From positions 1-34,950 of the forward strand of contig RZYG01000006.1 of assembly GCA_009930415.1 (NCBI GenBank): DNA of 34,950 nucleotides, given 5' to 3'. Below, piece after piece: positions 8,602-17,172 of this stretch (its first letter is position 1; each line of letters opens with the position of its first letter). The notes beneath the pieces are model-generated. The model was given only the letters and a program-made list of their open reading frames with translations. It had not been told where the DNA came from and searched no databases. Source of the stretch: Spartobacteria bacterium. Its GTDB lineage: Bacteria > Verrucomicrobiota > Kiritimatiellia > CAIQIC01 > Lenti-01. The position numbers were made by a program, and so were the translations under genes.

Positions 8602-10148
8602 GCGGCCGGTTCCTCAAGCAAATCCGGCGCCGTCGGTTTCATGTCCCACGTCCGCCCCACCAGCATCCAGAGCGGGAACGACAAGACCGGAATGGTCACG
8701 ACCTTGATGAACAGAATCACGAAAAACATGAAGATCATGCAAGAAGCCAGAGACAAATACACCCCCACGAAAAGCGGGTGGGCCCGCGAGGCGGAGGCCT
8801 TGTTCAGCAACCGCCAGATCACCCAACCCCAGAAGCTGAAATACACGACGACCCCCAGCCAGCCGAACTCGCCCACCAGGGTATAGTAGTCCGACTGGGG
8901 CCAAGCCAATTGCGAGGCGCCCGTTCGCGTTCCGAAACCGCCGTAGGTCATTCGGCTCCGTTCGATTTCATCCCGGTAGGGAATGATGTAGCGGCGCGCC
9001 AAGCTGGCTTTGCCCGCCACGGCTTGATCCGAACAAAAGCGTCCCGGCCCCGCGCCAAAAAGCGGATACGGCACGAGATACTTGAAATCGACCGTGGTGG
9101 CCACGAACATTTCGCCTTTGGGAGAATATTTCATCTGCTGCCAGTTCCGGCGCAAATCCAGCCGACCGGCAAATAAGAGAAAATAGGCGGAACTCGCCAA
9201 TATGAAGACGATTCCGCCCGTCAGCAATCCGGACCGCAACCGGTACGAGATGGCCGGGTGGAACAAAAACGGCAGAAAAGCGAGCGGCGCAAACAGCAAC
9301 GCGTGCTTGGTATCCGTCATGAAGACCAAATTATATCCGATGACCAAGGCCAGCAACAGCACCAGGAATCGGCGCCGTTTCGGCAAATCGCGGCCGCGGC
9401 CGATCCACCAACCGGCCAGCAAAAACAGTCCGAAAACGCTTAGATATCCTACGATGTGGGCCGACCCCGTCCCCTCGGGCCCGAACACCCCGCCACTGAT
9501 GTCCGGATGGTAATGTGGCCACAGCCCTCTTTGCCAAAGGACGTTGTAGGCATATTGCAGCGCCGCGTAGCCAATGATGATCCACAACCAGCGGAGCATG
9601 TACCGCTCGTCATCGAACGTGCACGAAAGCCGGCAATAATACCAAAGGATGTAGGGCTTGAGCATCACCAGCGTGACCTGGACCGCCGTGAACGGCGAAC
9701 CCTTGCCGTTGACGTACCAGCTGACGGCCGCAATCAGGAAAAAAACCACGGGGAACAGGGTCGCCTCGCGAAGCTGACGACGCTGAATCCAGTTCATCGC
9801 GATCACCGCGATGAACGGCATGAAAAACAACTCGTCGATGAAAGTCGGCAAGGGCAACCCCAACAGGCCCAGCAAGCGATTGCTGGGCATGAGCATGAAA
9901 TAGAACATCATCAAGCCGAGCAGCATCCGGGGCCGGTCCAACAGCATGGTGCCCGCCGTGAAGACAATCGCCAAGAAAGCCCAACCCAGCGGCGCGGGAA
10001 TCCCGAACATCCCCGAGATGAAGAACATGGCCGTCAGCCCGATCGCGTAGCCGGCCACGGTGAGCCAGCCGATCCAGCGATACACGGGAAACTGGTAGCT
10101 GGATCGCCGACTGGGCGTCAGTTTGGTTGGGGCGGGAGGTTGATCCAT
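8598..10148 (-). CDS. O-antigen ligase/polymerase-like (Wzy/WaaL type) membrane protein
   Basis: Multipass hydrophobic protein with central YGGFGTRTGASQLAWPQSDYYTLVGEFGWLGVVVYFSFWGWVIW, typical of O-antigen ligase/polymerase C-terminal regions. ATGA-type overlap with downstream gene; start chosen at MDQPPAP. Confidence 0.75.
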   Translation of the reverse strand: MDQPPAPTKLTPSRRSSYQFPVYRWIGWLTVAGYAIGLTAMFFISGMFGIPAPLGWAFLAIVFTAGTMLLDRPRMLLGLMMFYFMLMPSNRLLGLLGLPLPTFIDELFFMPFIAVIAMNWIQRRQLREATLFPVVFFLIAAVSWYVNGKGSPFTAVQVTLVMLKPYILWYYCRLSCTFDDERYMLRWLWIIIGYAALQYAYNVLWQRGLWPHYHPDISGGVFGPEGTGSAHIVGYLSVFGLFLLAGWWIGRGRDLPKRRRFLVLLLALVIGYNLVFMTDTKHALLFAPLAFLPFLFHPAISYRLRSGLLTGGIVFILASSAYFLLFAGRLDLRRNWQQMKYSPKGEMFVATTVDFKYLVPYPLFGAGPGRFCSDQAVAGKASLARRYIIPYRDEIERSRMTYGGFGTRTGASQLAWPQSDYYTLVGEFGWLGVVVYFSFWGWVIWRLLNKASASRAHPLFVGVYLSLASCMIFMFFVILFIKVVTIPVLSFPLWMLVGRTWDMKPTAPDLLEEPAA

Positions 10149-10224
10149 ACGTTGGAGGGGCACTATGGTCTTTCGAGCACCAAAAGACAAACCGTTTCCG
10201 GCGCCCCGGCGCACCGCCGCCCGT

Positions 10225-11262
10225 TCATCCCGCGGCGCACCCGGTCCCGCTTTTCCGGTTCTGCCGTCGGGCTGCGCCCAGCCAGGGGACCGCCCGCATG
10301 GCCATCTTCAGATAAACGTATCCAACCGGAACCGGCAGCAAACTGTGCAGATAGCGGATTTTCCAGCCGCCGCCCATGCCGCGGAACGTGCTCCAACGGA
10401 AAGGCCGGCCCGCCCGCACGTCCTTCCGATACACGGCATAAGCATTCAGGCCCGCTTGGCGCGCGCGGTCCACAAGTTCGGCCCGGCGGACGGCCAAGAA
10501 TCGCAGGACGTCCGGGCGCGAGCCCAGTCCTTCCCGCCCCAGAAAGGCCTCCATCATGCCGAGGATTTGGAGCCAAGCGCCGAAACGCCGGACCGGATTC
10601 GCCGTCATGGTCGAATGGCCGTGGACCCGATAGAGATAGGTCGGCCCCTTCACGACGCCCATCGTCTCCGCCCGGCACGCCACCATCAGCGTCCAGAGAT
10701 CGTCTTCGTGGACCAACCCTTCGGCAAAATACAATTCGCGGTCGACGAGAAACCGGCGGCGCACGAAGCGATTGCCGACCAGCGTCTGCCAGTCGCTGCG
10801 CAAATACGCCCCCAGGATCGCGTCCCGGCCGCGATGCGCGCCGGCCGCCATGCGAACGGCCCAGCGGGGAAACGCTCCGCCCTCGATCTCGAATTCGCCC
10901 ACGGCAAAATCCAGGTCGCCGGCCCCGGCGCAGGCGACGAATCGCGCCAGCGTGTCCGGAAACATCTCGTCGTCGCTGTCGAGAAAATACAGGTAGTCGC
11001 CGGTGGCCGCGCGAATCCCCGTGTTGCGGGCCGCCGACTGGCCGCGGTTGCTTTCGTGGCGCAAGAGGCGGAAATCCACCGGTCCCCCGTACGCCGCAAG
11101 AAACCGCTCGGCGGACGCGACGCTGTCGTCCGTGCTGCCGTCGTCCACCAGCACACATTGGACGTCCGGATGGGTCTGGGCCGCAACGGAGGCCAGACAA
11201 CGCTCCAGGTAAGGCCCGGCATTGTAAACCGGAACGATGACGGTTACTTGCACGGGCGTCAC
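10225..11262 (-). CDS. Glycosyltransferase family 2
   Basis: VTVIVPVYNAGPYLERCLASVAAQTHPDVQCVLVDDGSTDDS...DYLYFLDSDDEMFPDTLARF. A GTG at 11262 is the likely start; the ORF extends to 11409 but that extension is basic and looks non-conserved. Confidence 0.88.
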   Translation of the reverse strand: MTPVQVTVIVPVYNAGPYLERCLASVAAQTHPDVQCVLVDDGSTDDSVASAERFLAAYGGPVDFRLLRHESNRGQSAARNTGIRAATGDYLYFLDSDDEMFPDTLARFVACAGAGDLDFAVGEFEIEGGAFPRWAVRMAAGAHRGRDAILGAYLRSDWQTLVGNRFVRRRFLVDRELYFAEGLVHEDDLWTLMVACRAETMGVVKGPTYLYRVHGHSTMTANPVRRFGAWLQILGMMEAFLGREGLGSRPDVLRFLAVRRAELVDRARQAGLNAYAVYRKDVRAGRPFRWSTFRGMGGGWKIRYLHSLLPVPVGYVYLKMAMRAVPWLGAARRQNRKSGTGCAAG

Positions 11263-11557
11263 GTCGTCCTTCGACCAATCCGCGGGAACCGCCGGAACGG
11301 CCTTCCGGCTCCGGCCGTGGCCGCCGCCGTGAGGGCGCCGCGATCCAGTCCCCGCCCTCCTCCGACCCTTTTTCTGCCACGTGTTTTTTGCACGGATGAA
11401 TCTTGCCATTGGCGGCGCACTTTTGCCACCATCATCTCGTCGTGGCGCCTGTTCGCTTTGTCCAAGGCTACGTCCGCCCGCCCAGCACGTTCATGAGCGA
11501 ATCAAGCAGTCTGCACGATGGATGACCGGCATCCGCCGCCCCCGCCGAATCCCCAAC

Positions 11558-13114
11558 ATGTCAACCCAACGAATCAGCCTGAACATGGCGGCCACCTACG
11601 CCCAAACCCTGGTGTCGCTGGTCATCGGGCTGTTTTGCTCGCGCTGGGTCTACAACGCGCTGGGGGAAACCCAGTTCGGTTTGTTCTCCGTCGTGGGCTC
11701 GCTCATCGCGTTCGTGGCCGTGTTGAACCAGACGCTGATCAGCAGTTCGGGCCGTTTTTTCGCTTTTGCGCTGGGCCAGCAGACCCGGCCGGACGTCGAC
11801 GGGGATTTGTTGTGCAAGTGGTTCAATACGGCGCTGAGCGTCCAACTCGTCGTGCCGGCGTTCCTGGTCGCCATTGGCGGTCCCGTGGGCGCCTATGCCA
11901 TCCGGCACGTGCTGAACGTCCCGGAACAGCTGCGGCTGTCTTCGACGTACATCTTTTACTTTTCGCTGTTCTCCATGTTCTCCACCATGGTTTTCAGCCC
12001 GATCCAAGCCCTGTATTACGCCAAACAGTTCATTTTCGTCCGAAACCTTTTTGGCATCGTCAACACCTTGCTCTTGGCCGCCGAAGGGTGGTGGCTGTTG
12101 CATTACGGCGGCAATCGCCTGCTGGCCCACGCGGCGGCCACCACCGTTCTGCTCCTGCTGTCGAACGTCGCCATCACGATTTTCGCGCGGCGACAATTCC
12201 CGGAAGCGCGAATCCGCTTCCGGTATTGGTTTGATCGCCGCCGGCTCCAACAGATGTTTTCCTATTCCTCCTTCCTGCTGTTCGGGACGCTGGGCACGTT
12301 GTTTGGAAATTCCGGGGTGGCGGTCGTCCTGAACAAGTTTTTCGGGCCGGCCGCCAATGCCGCGATGGGCATCGGGAACCAGGTGTTCCAAAAGTCGTCC
12401 GTCGTGGCGCAGGCCTTCAACGACGCCATTGCGCCGGAACTCACCACCCGGGTCGGCGCAAACCGATTCGAGCACGCCAAGCAGCTTGCGCTGCGGGCTT
12501 GTCTCTACTCCACCGCAATGGCGCTGCTGATTGCCGCTCCGTTCATCGCCTATGCGGACCGGATTCTGGCGCTGTGGCTGAAAACGCCTCCGCAATTTGC
12601 GGCGCAGATTGCGGTCATCATGATCCTGAACCTGCTGGTGGAGCGGCTGACTTCCGGGTACATGATGCTGGTGCAGGCCAGCGGGCGGATCAAGATGTAC
12701 ACCACTTGTCTCGGCATCGGGAACGGCGCGCGCTGCCTGCTGGTTCTGATTCTGTTGCTCGACGGCGTCCCGCTCATCCCCGCGCTTTGGCTGGGCTGGT
12801 TTCTGCCCTTCCTGATTCTCAACCAGATGCGCGTTTGGTTCGCCAAACAGGCCGTCGGCGTCTCGGTGCGCGAGTATTTCCGAGTCGTTCTCGTTCCCTT
12901 GGCGTTGATGGGCGGCGGCTCGTTCGCTTTTTGCTTCGGCTTCAAGGAACTGGCCGGCGAAGCGGTCTGGGCCATCCTGACGGGATCCGCCGCGAATGCC
13001 GGCCTCGTGGGGGCGTTGCTCTGGCTGCTGATCGGCCCGACGGAACGCCGTTTTCTCGGCGCCAAGCTCGGCGCCGCATGGGACAAACTGCTTCGGGGCG
13101 TTTCCGCGCGCTAG
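11558..13114 (+). CDS. Polysaccharide flippase (Wzx/MATE-like)
   Basis: MSTQRISLNMAATYAQTLVSLVIGLFCSRWVYNALGETQFGLFSVVGSLIAFVAVLN...; multipass pattern of polysaccharide export flippases. Start chosen at 11558. Confidence 0.85.
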   Translation: MSTQRISLNMAATYAQTLVSLVIGLFCSRWVYNALGETQFGLFSVVGSLIAFVAVLNQTLISSSGRFFAFALGQQTRPDVDGDLLCKWFNTALSVQLVVPAFLVAIGGPVGAYAIRHVLNVPEQLRLSSTYIFYFSLFSMFSTMVFSPIQALYYAKQFIFVRNLFGIVNTLLLAAEGWWLLHYGGNRLLAHAAATTVLLLLSNVAITIFARRQFPEARIRFRYWFDRRRLQQMFSYSSFLLFGTLGTLFGNSGVAVVLNKFFGPAANAAMGIGNQVFQKSSVVAQAFNDAIAPELTTRVGANRFEHAKQLALRACLYSTAMALLIAAPFIAYADRILALWLKTPPQFAAQIAVIMILNLLVERLTSGYMMLVQASGRIKMYTTCLGIGNGARCLLVLILLLDGVPLIPALWLGWFLPFLILNQMRVWFAKQAVGVSVREYFRVVLVPLALMGGGSFAFCFGFKELAGEAVWAILTGSAANAGLVGALLWLLIGPTERRFLGAKLGAAWDKLLRGVSAR

Positions 13115-13202
13115 GCCGGTTGCGCCGACATTTGAAAGATGGTAGTTTGACCTGACTGAATCGGATCGAGTCCGTCAAGGCAGGCGACAACAAGGATGGA
13201 AT

Positions 13203-14978
13203 ATGGATTCCGGCAAATTCTACACGGACGAGCAGAACGCGCAAATCGTCATCGCGCTCCTGAAAGCGCATGGCATCCGCAAGGTCGTGGCCAGTCCGGG
13301 CGCGACCAACATTCCCATCACCGGAAGCATTCAGAACGATTCTTCCTTCGAAGTCTGGTCGGCCGCCGATGAACGCTCGGCGGCCTACATCGCCTGCGGC
13401 CTCGCCGCCGCCACCGGAGAAGCCGTGGCGCTGAGTTGCACGGGCGCCACCGCCAGCCGCAACTATCTGCCGGGCTTGACGGAGGCCTACTACCGCAAAC
13501 TGCCGGTGATCGCGATCACTTCCGGCCCCGGCTTCGCCAGCGTCGGCCACCTCGTGGCCCAAAGCATCGATCGCTCGTTGTTTCCCCGCGATGCGGCGAA
13601 GATCAGCGTTTCCCTCCCCTCGGTCAAGGACCGCGCGGAGGCTTCCGCCTGCAAGCACCTTGCCGAGAAGGCCATCCTCGAAGCCTTTCGCCAGGGCGGC
13701 GGTCCAGTCCATCTCAATCTGGAAACTTCCTACAAGGGCACCTTCAACTCCCGCGAACTGCCGGCCCTCCGCGTCGTCCGGCGCATCGGCCCCGGCGCAA
13801 CCGATTGGCCGGCCCTGCCGGCTTCCGCCAAGATCGGGGTGTTCATCGGTTCCCACAAGCCTTTCGCCGCGGCGGAAGCCGAAGCGCTGGCCGCGTTCGC
13901 GCAAGCGCGGGATGCGGTCGTGTTCTGCGACCACACGAGCGCCTACCGGGGCCCGGGCCGGATCCTGTCCGCCTTGCCGTGCGCGCAAAACCTGCCCGCC
14001 AAAAGCGAATATCCGGCCTTGAAGCCCGATCTGCTCATCCACGTCGGCGAAGTCTCCGGAGATTACCCGACGCAAGGCTTTCTGATGAACGCAGCTCCCG
14101 TCTGGCGGGTCAGCGAGGATGGCGAAGTCCGCGATCGGTTCTCGCGCCTGGAACGCGTTTTCGAAATGCGGGAAGCGGATTTCTTCCGCCGGTATGCCCA
14201 AGACGCCGCCGCGGTTCCCGGCGGATACCAAGAGGCTTGGCGGAACTATGCGGCGCGGCTCCGGCCGGCCATTCCCGACCTCCCCTTTTCCAACGCCTGG
14301 ATCGCCCAGACGCTGGCCCCCCAGCTGCCCCCGGACTGCGCGCTGCACCTCGGCATCCTCAATTCCCTGCGTTGCTGGAATTATTTCGACGTGGAGGCAT
14401 CGATTTCGCCGGCCGCCAACGTCGGTGGATTCGGCATCGACGGCTGCGTCTCCACGCTGATCGGCGCCTCGCTGGCCGACCCCGCGAAGTTGCATTTCGG
14501 GGTGGTCGGCGATCTGGCGTTTTTCTACGACCTCAATTCCCTCGGCAACCGCCACGTCGGTTCCAATCTGCGCATTCTGCTCGTCAACAACGGCGGCGGC
14601 GGCGAATTCAAACTCAACAGCCACATCGGCGCCCAGTTCGGGCATCAAACCAACGAGTTCATCGCGGCGGCCCGGCATTACGGAAACAAGTCGCCGGATT
14701 TGGCGAAACACTACGCCGAGGATCTCGGCTTCAGGTATCTCTGCGCCAACGACAAGCCGGAATTCCAGGGTGCCGTCAAAGAATTCGTCGATCCCCAGAA
14801 ACGGGACCAGTCCATCCTCTTCGAATGTTTCACCGATTTTGCGAACGATTCGGATGCGCTGGAGGCGTTGGAACACCTCGACGACACGGTGGCCGCCGCC
14901 TTCGTCGCGCGCCGCTTCGTCGGCCAGGTTCTCCCGCCCTCCGTCAAAAACGCCATCAAAACCTTTTTGCATCCATGA
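13203..14978 (+). CDS. Thiamine-diphosphate-dependent enzyme, MenD-like
   Basis: SPGATNIPITGSI...ADERSAAYIACGLAAATGEAVALSCTGATASRNYLPGLTEAYYRKLPVIAIT and GDLAFFYDLNSLGNRHVGSNLRILLVNNGGGGEF (ThDP/Mg motif GDx..NN). AAGGA Shine-Dalgarno-like element just upstream of ATG. Confidence 0.88.
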   Translation: MDSGKFYTDEQNAQIVIALLKAHGIRKVVASPGATNIPITGSIQNDSSFEVWSAADERSAAYIACGLAAATGEAVALSCTGATASRNYLPGLTEAYYRKLPVIAITSGPGFASVGHLVAQSIDRSLFPRDAAKISVSLPSVKDRAEASACKHLAEKAILEAFRQGGGPVHLNLETSYKGTFNSRELPALRVVRRIGPGATDWPALPASAKIGVFIGSHKPFAAAEAEALAAFAQARDAVVFCDHTSAYRGPGRILSALPCAQNLPAKSEYPALKPDLLIHVGEVSGDYPTQGFLMNAAPVWRVSEDGEVRDRFSRLERVFEMREADFFRRYAQDAAAVPGGYQEAWRNYAARLRPAIPDLPFSNAWIAQTLAPQLPPDCALHLGILNSLRCWNYFDVEASISPAANVGGFGIDGCVSTLIGASLADPAKLHFGVVGDLAFFYDLNSLGNRHVGSNLRILLVNNGGGGEFKLNSHIGAQFGHQTNEFIAAARHYGNKSPDLAKHYAEDLGFRYLCANDKPEFQGAVKEFVDPQKRDQSILFECFTDFANDSDALEALEHLDDTVAAAFVARRFVGQVLPPSVKNAIKTFLHP

Positions 14979-16039
14979 CCGGCCGCAAGATTCTCGTTCT
15001 TGGCGGAACGGGCGCGATGGGCGTGTACCTCGTCCCCGCATTGCTTCGGGCAGGCTTCCAAGTGCTCGCCACGAGCCGCACACATAGGGAAACAACTCAT
15101 CCCAACCTGCGGTATCTCCAAGGCGACGGACGCGATATGGCGTTCCTGTCTTCCCTCCTTTCCAACCTCCATCCCGACGCCATTGTCGATTTCATGTCGT
15201 ATGGTACGGAAGCATTCGCCGCAAGGCGTCATCTTCTGCTGGATTTCACGTCCCAATATCTTTTCCTTTCGTCGTACCGCGTCTTTGCCGACAGTTCGAC
15301 CATTCCGTTGACAGAGCGCTCCCCTCGCCTGCTGGACGTCTGCGACGATCCAGCCTACTTGGCCACGGACGAATATGCGCTGGCCAAAGCCCGCCAGGAA
15401 AACCTGCTGCGCGAATCCGGCCTAAGAAATTGGACCATTCTGCGCCCGGGAATCACCTATTCTCACAACCGTTTCCAGTTCGGGACGCTCGAGGCCAACA
15501 CGGTTTGCTTCCGCGCGTTGCAGGGATTGCCCGTCATCATGGCGCGGGAAATCCTGGCCAGACAAACCACCATGACCTGGGCAGGAGACGTTGCCAAGCT
15601 CATCGTTCCGCTTGTCTTGAACCCGGAAGCGCTGGCAGAGGATTACAATATTGTGACGGCCGAACACCGGCTTTGGTCGGAAATCGCACAGCACTACAGC
15701 GACTTCCTAAATCTTCGCGTCGTGGAAACGGACCTCGCCACCTATGCGGCCGTCGTCGGGCGTCTTCCGCAGATACGATTCGACCGCATGTACGACCGCA
15801 TCATGGATAATTCCAAGGTGTTGGCCGCAACCGAAATTGCACAAGCGGATTTCATGCCTTTGCGCAACGGCCTGGAGCGGGAACTGGCCTCATTCAAAAA
15901 GCATCCCTATTACCAGTATCCCGACTTTGCCCTCAATGCCAGAATGGACCGTGCGACGGGCACCCGCATGTCGCTGGCGGGTCTTCCTCTCAAGCGAAAA
16001 ATCCGTTATTTTCTCGAAAAACACCGGTCGGCAAAATGA
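14975..16039 (+). CDS. NAD-dependent epimerase/dehydratase family protein
   Basis: MTGRKILVLGGTGAMGVYLVPALL...YLFLSSYRVFADSS...DEYALAKARQENLLRESGLRNWTILRPGITY; SDR YxxxK motif. ATGA overlap with the MenD-like CDS. Confidence 0.88.
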   Translation: MTGRKILVLGGTGAMGVYLVPALLRAGFQVLATSRTHRETTHPNLRYLQGDGRDMAFLSSLLSNLHPDAIVDFMSYGTEAFAARRHLLLDFTSQYLFLSSYRVFADSSTIPLTERSPRLLDVCDDPAYLATDEYALAKARQENLLRESGLRNWTILRPGITYSHNRFQFGTLEANTVCFRALQGLPVIMAREILARQTTMTWAGDVAKLIVPLVLNPEALAEDYNIVTAEHRLWSEIAQHYSDFLNLRVVETDLATYAAVVGRLPQIRFDRMYDRIMDNSKVLAATEIAQADFMPLRNGLERELASFKKHPYYQYPDFALNARMDRATGTRMSLAGLPLKRKIRYFLEKHRSAK

Positions 16040-17139
16040 AAGTCGCGCTTGTCACCTTCCACTGCGCATGGAGCTACGGGGCCGTTTTGCAAGCCCACGC
16101 GCTCTGCCGTTTTCTGACCCAGGCGGGCCATGCCGTTGAAATCGTCGATTACCGCCCGGACGCCATCGAAAATCCCCCCGATTGGCGGCGCGACCGGTTC
16201 CGCGGTTTCCACCCGGCCCATTTCGAATGGTGGCTGACCGGACGTCGTTTTGCCGCGTTTCGCCAGGCTTTTTTGCCGTTGTCCCCCCAAATCTACCGTT
16301 CGCATGCCGAACTCCGGGCGAACCCTCCGGAGGCGGATGCCTACGTATGCGGCAGCGACCAAATCTGGAATCCCGAGATCACGAGCGGCCGCTTGGATCC
16401 CGCCTATTTCCTGGATTTCGCTCCGGCGGGCAAGCGGCGAATCGCCTATGCCGCCAGCCTGGGCGGCACGCACCTGTCGTCCACCTGTCTGGCGACCTTC
16501 CGGGAACTGGTCTCTCGCCTCGATTTCATTTCTTGCCGGGAAGCCGAGGCCGCGGCTTTCGTCGAAACCGCAACGGGACGGGAAGTCGCCACGACGCTCG
16601 ACCCGGCACTGCTGGCGGGCAATGGAGACGCCTCGGAACGGCCCGAACCGCCCGCCCGCAAACCCTACCTCTTTGCCTTCACCTTGCAGCAACGTCCAGA
16701 CCTGTTAACGGCCATCGACACCGGCGCGCGCGAATTGGGTTGTCCCGCCCGCATCGCAAACGGTCCCTGGAAGTGGTGGACGTTGCCAGGGCACCCCGTT
16801 TATCCCGGCCCAGGGGAATGGGTCCGGTGGGTGCGGCATTCCGCGGCCGTCTTGACCGACTCTTTCCACGGAACGGTTTTCGCCATCCTGAACCACCGGA
16901 ATTTCATTGTATTTCCGCTGGCCGGCCGAATGGCCGACCGCAACCCGAGGATCGTCCGCCTGCTGGAATCCCTGGGCCTGCAGGACCGGATGGTGCCACC
17001 TGCCGATCTGGAAGCCATTCGCCAGTTGCTCCACGCCCCCATGGATTGGGCGGACGTCGAGCACCGTCTGGCTGCGCTGCGGCTAGCGTCTTCGCGATTT
17101 CTTCTCCGCGCGTTGTCAGCCCCCCTTCCCCAGCGCTGA
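16036..17139 (+). CDS. Polysaccharide pyruvyl transferase family protein
   Basis: MKVALVTFHCAWSYGAVLQAHALCRFLTQAGHAVEIVDYRP...YVCGSDQIWNPEIT...RRIAYAASLGG...LTDSFHGTVFAILNHRNFIVF; family signature. ATGA overlap with upstream gene. Confidence 0.92.
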   Translation: MKVALVTFHCAWSYGAVLQAHALCRFLTQAGHAVEIVDYRPDAIENPPDWRRDRFRGFHPAHFEWWLTGRRFAAFRQAFLPLSPQIYRSHAELRANPPEADAYVCGSDQIWNPEITSGRLDPAYFLDFAPAGKRRIAYAASLGGTHLSSTCLATFRELVSRLDFISCREAEAAAFVETATGREVATTLDPALLAGNGDASERPEPPARKPYLFAFTLQQRPDLLTAIDTGARELGCPARIANGPWKWWTLPGHPVYPGPGEWVRWVRHSAAVLTDSFHGTVFAILNHRNFIVFPLAGRMADRNPRIVRLLESLGLQDRMVPPADLEAIRQLLHAPMDWADVEHRLAALRLASSRFLLRALSAPLPQR

Positions 17140-17172
17140 AAGCTGATCCAATCGGCGTTCGCCTCACCGGCG

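Noticed and set aside
13115-13202. TTGAAA...17 nt...ACTGAA as a sigma-70 promoter upstream of the MenD-like gene
   Set aside because: The -10 match is too weak to support; the gene may simply be co-transcribed with the flippase.
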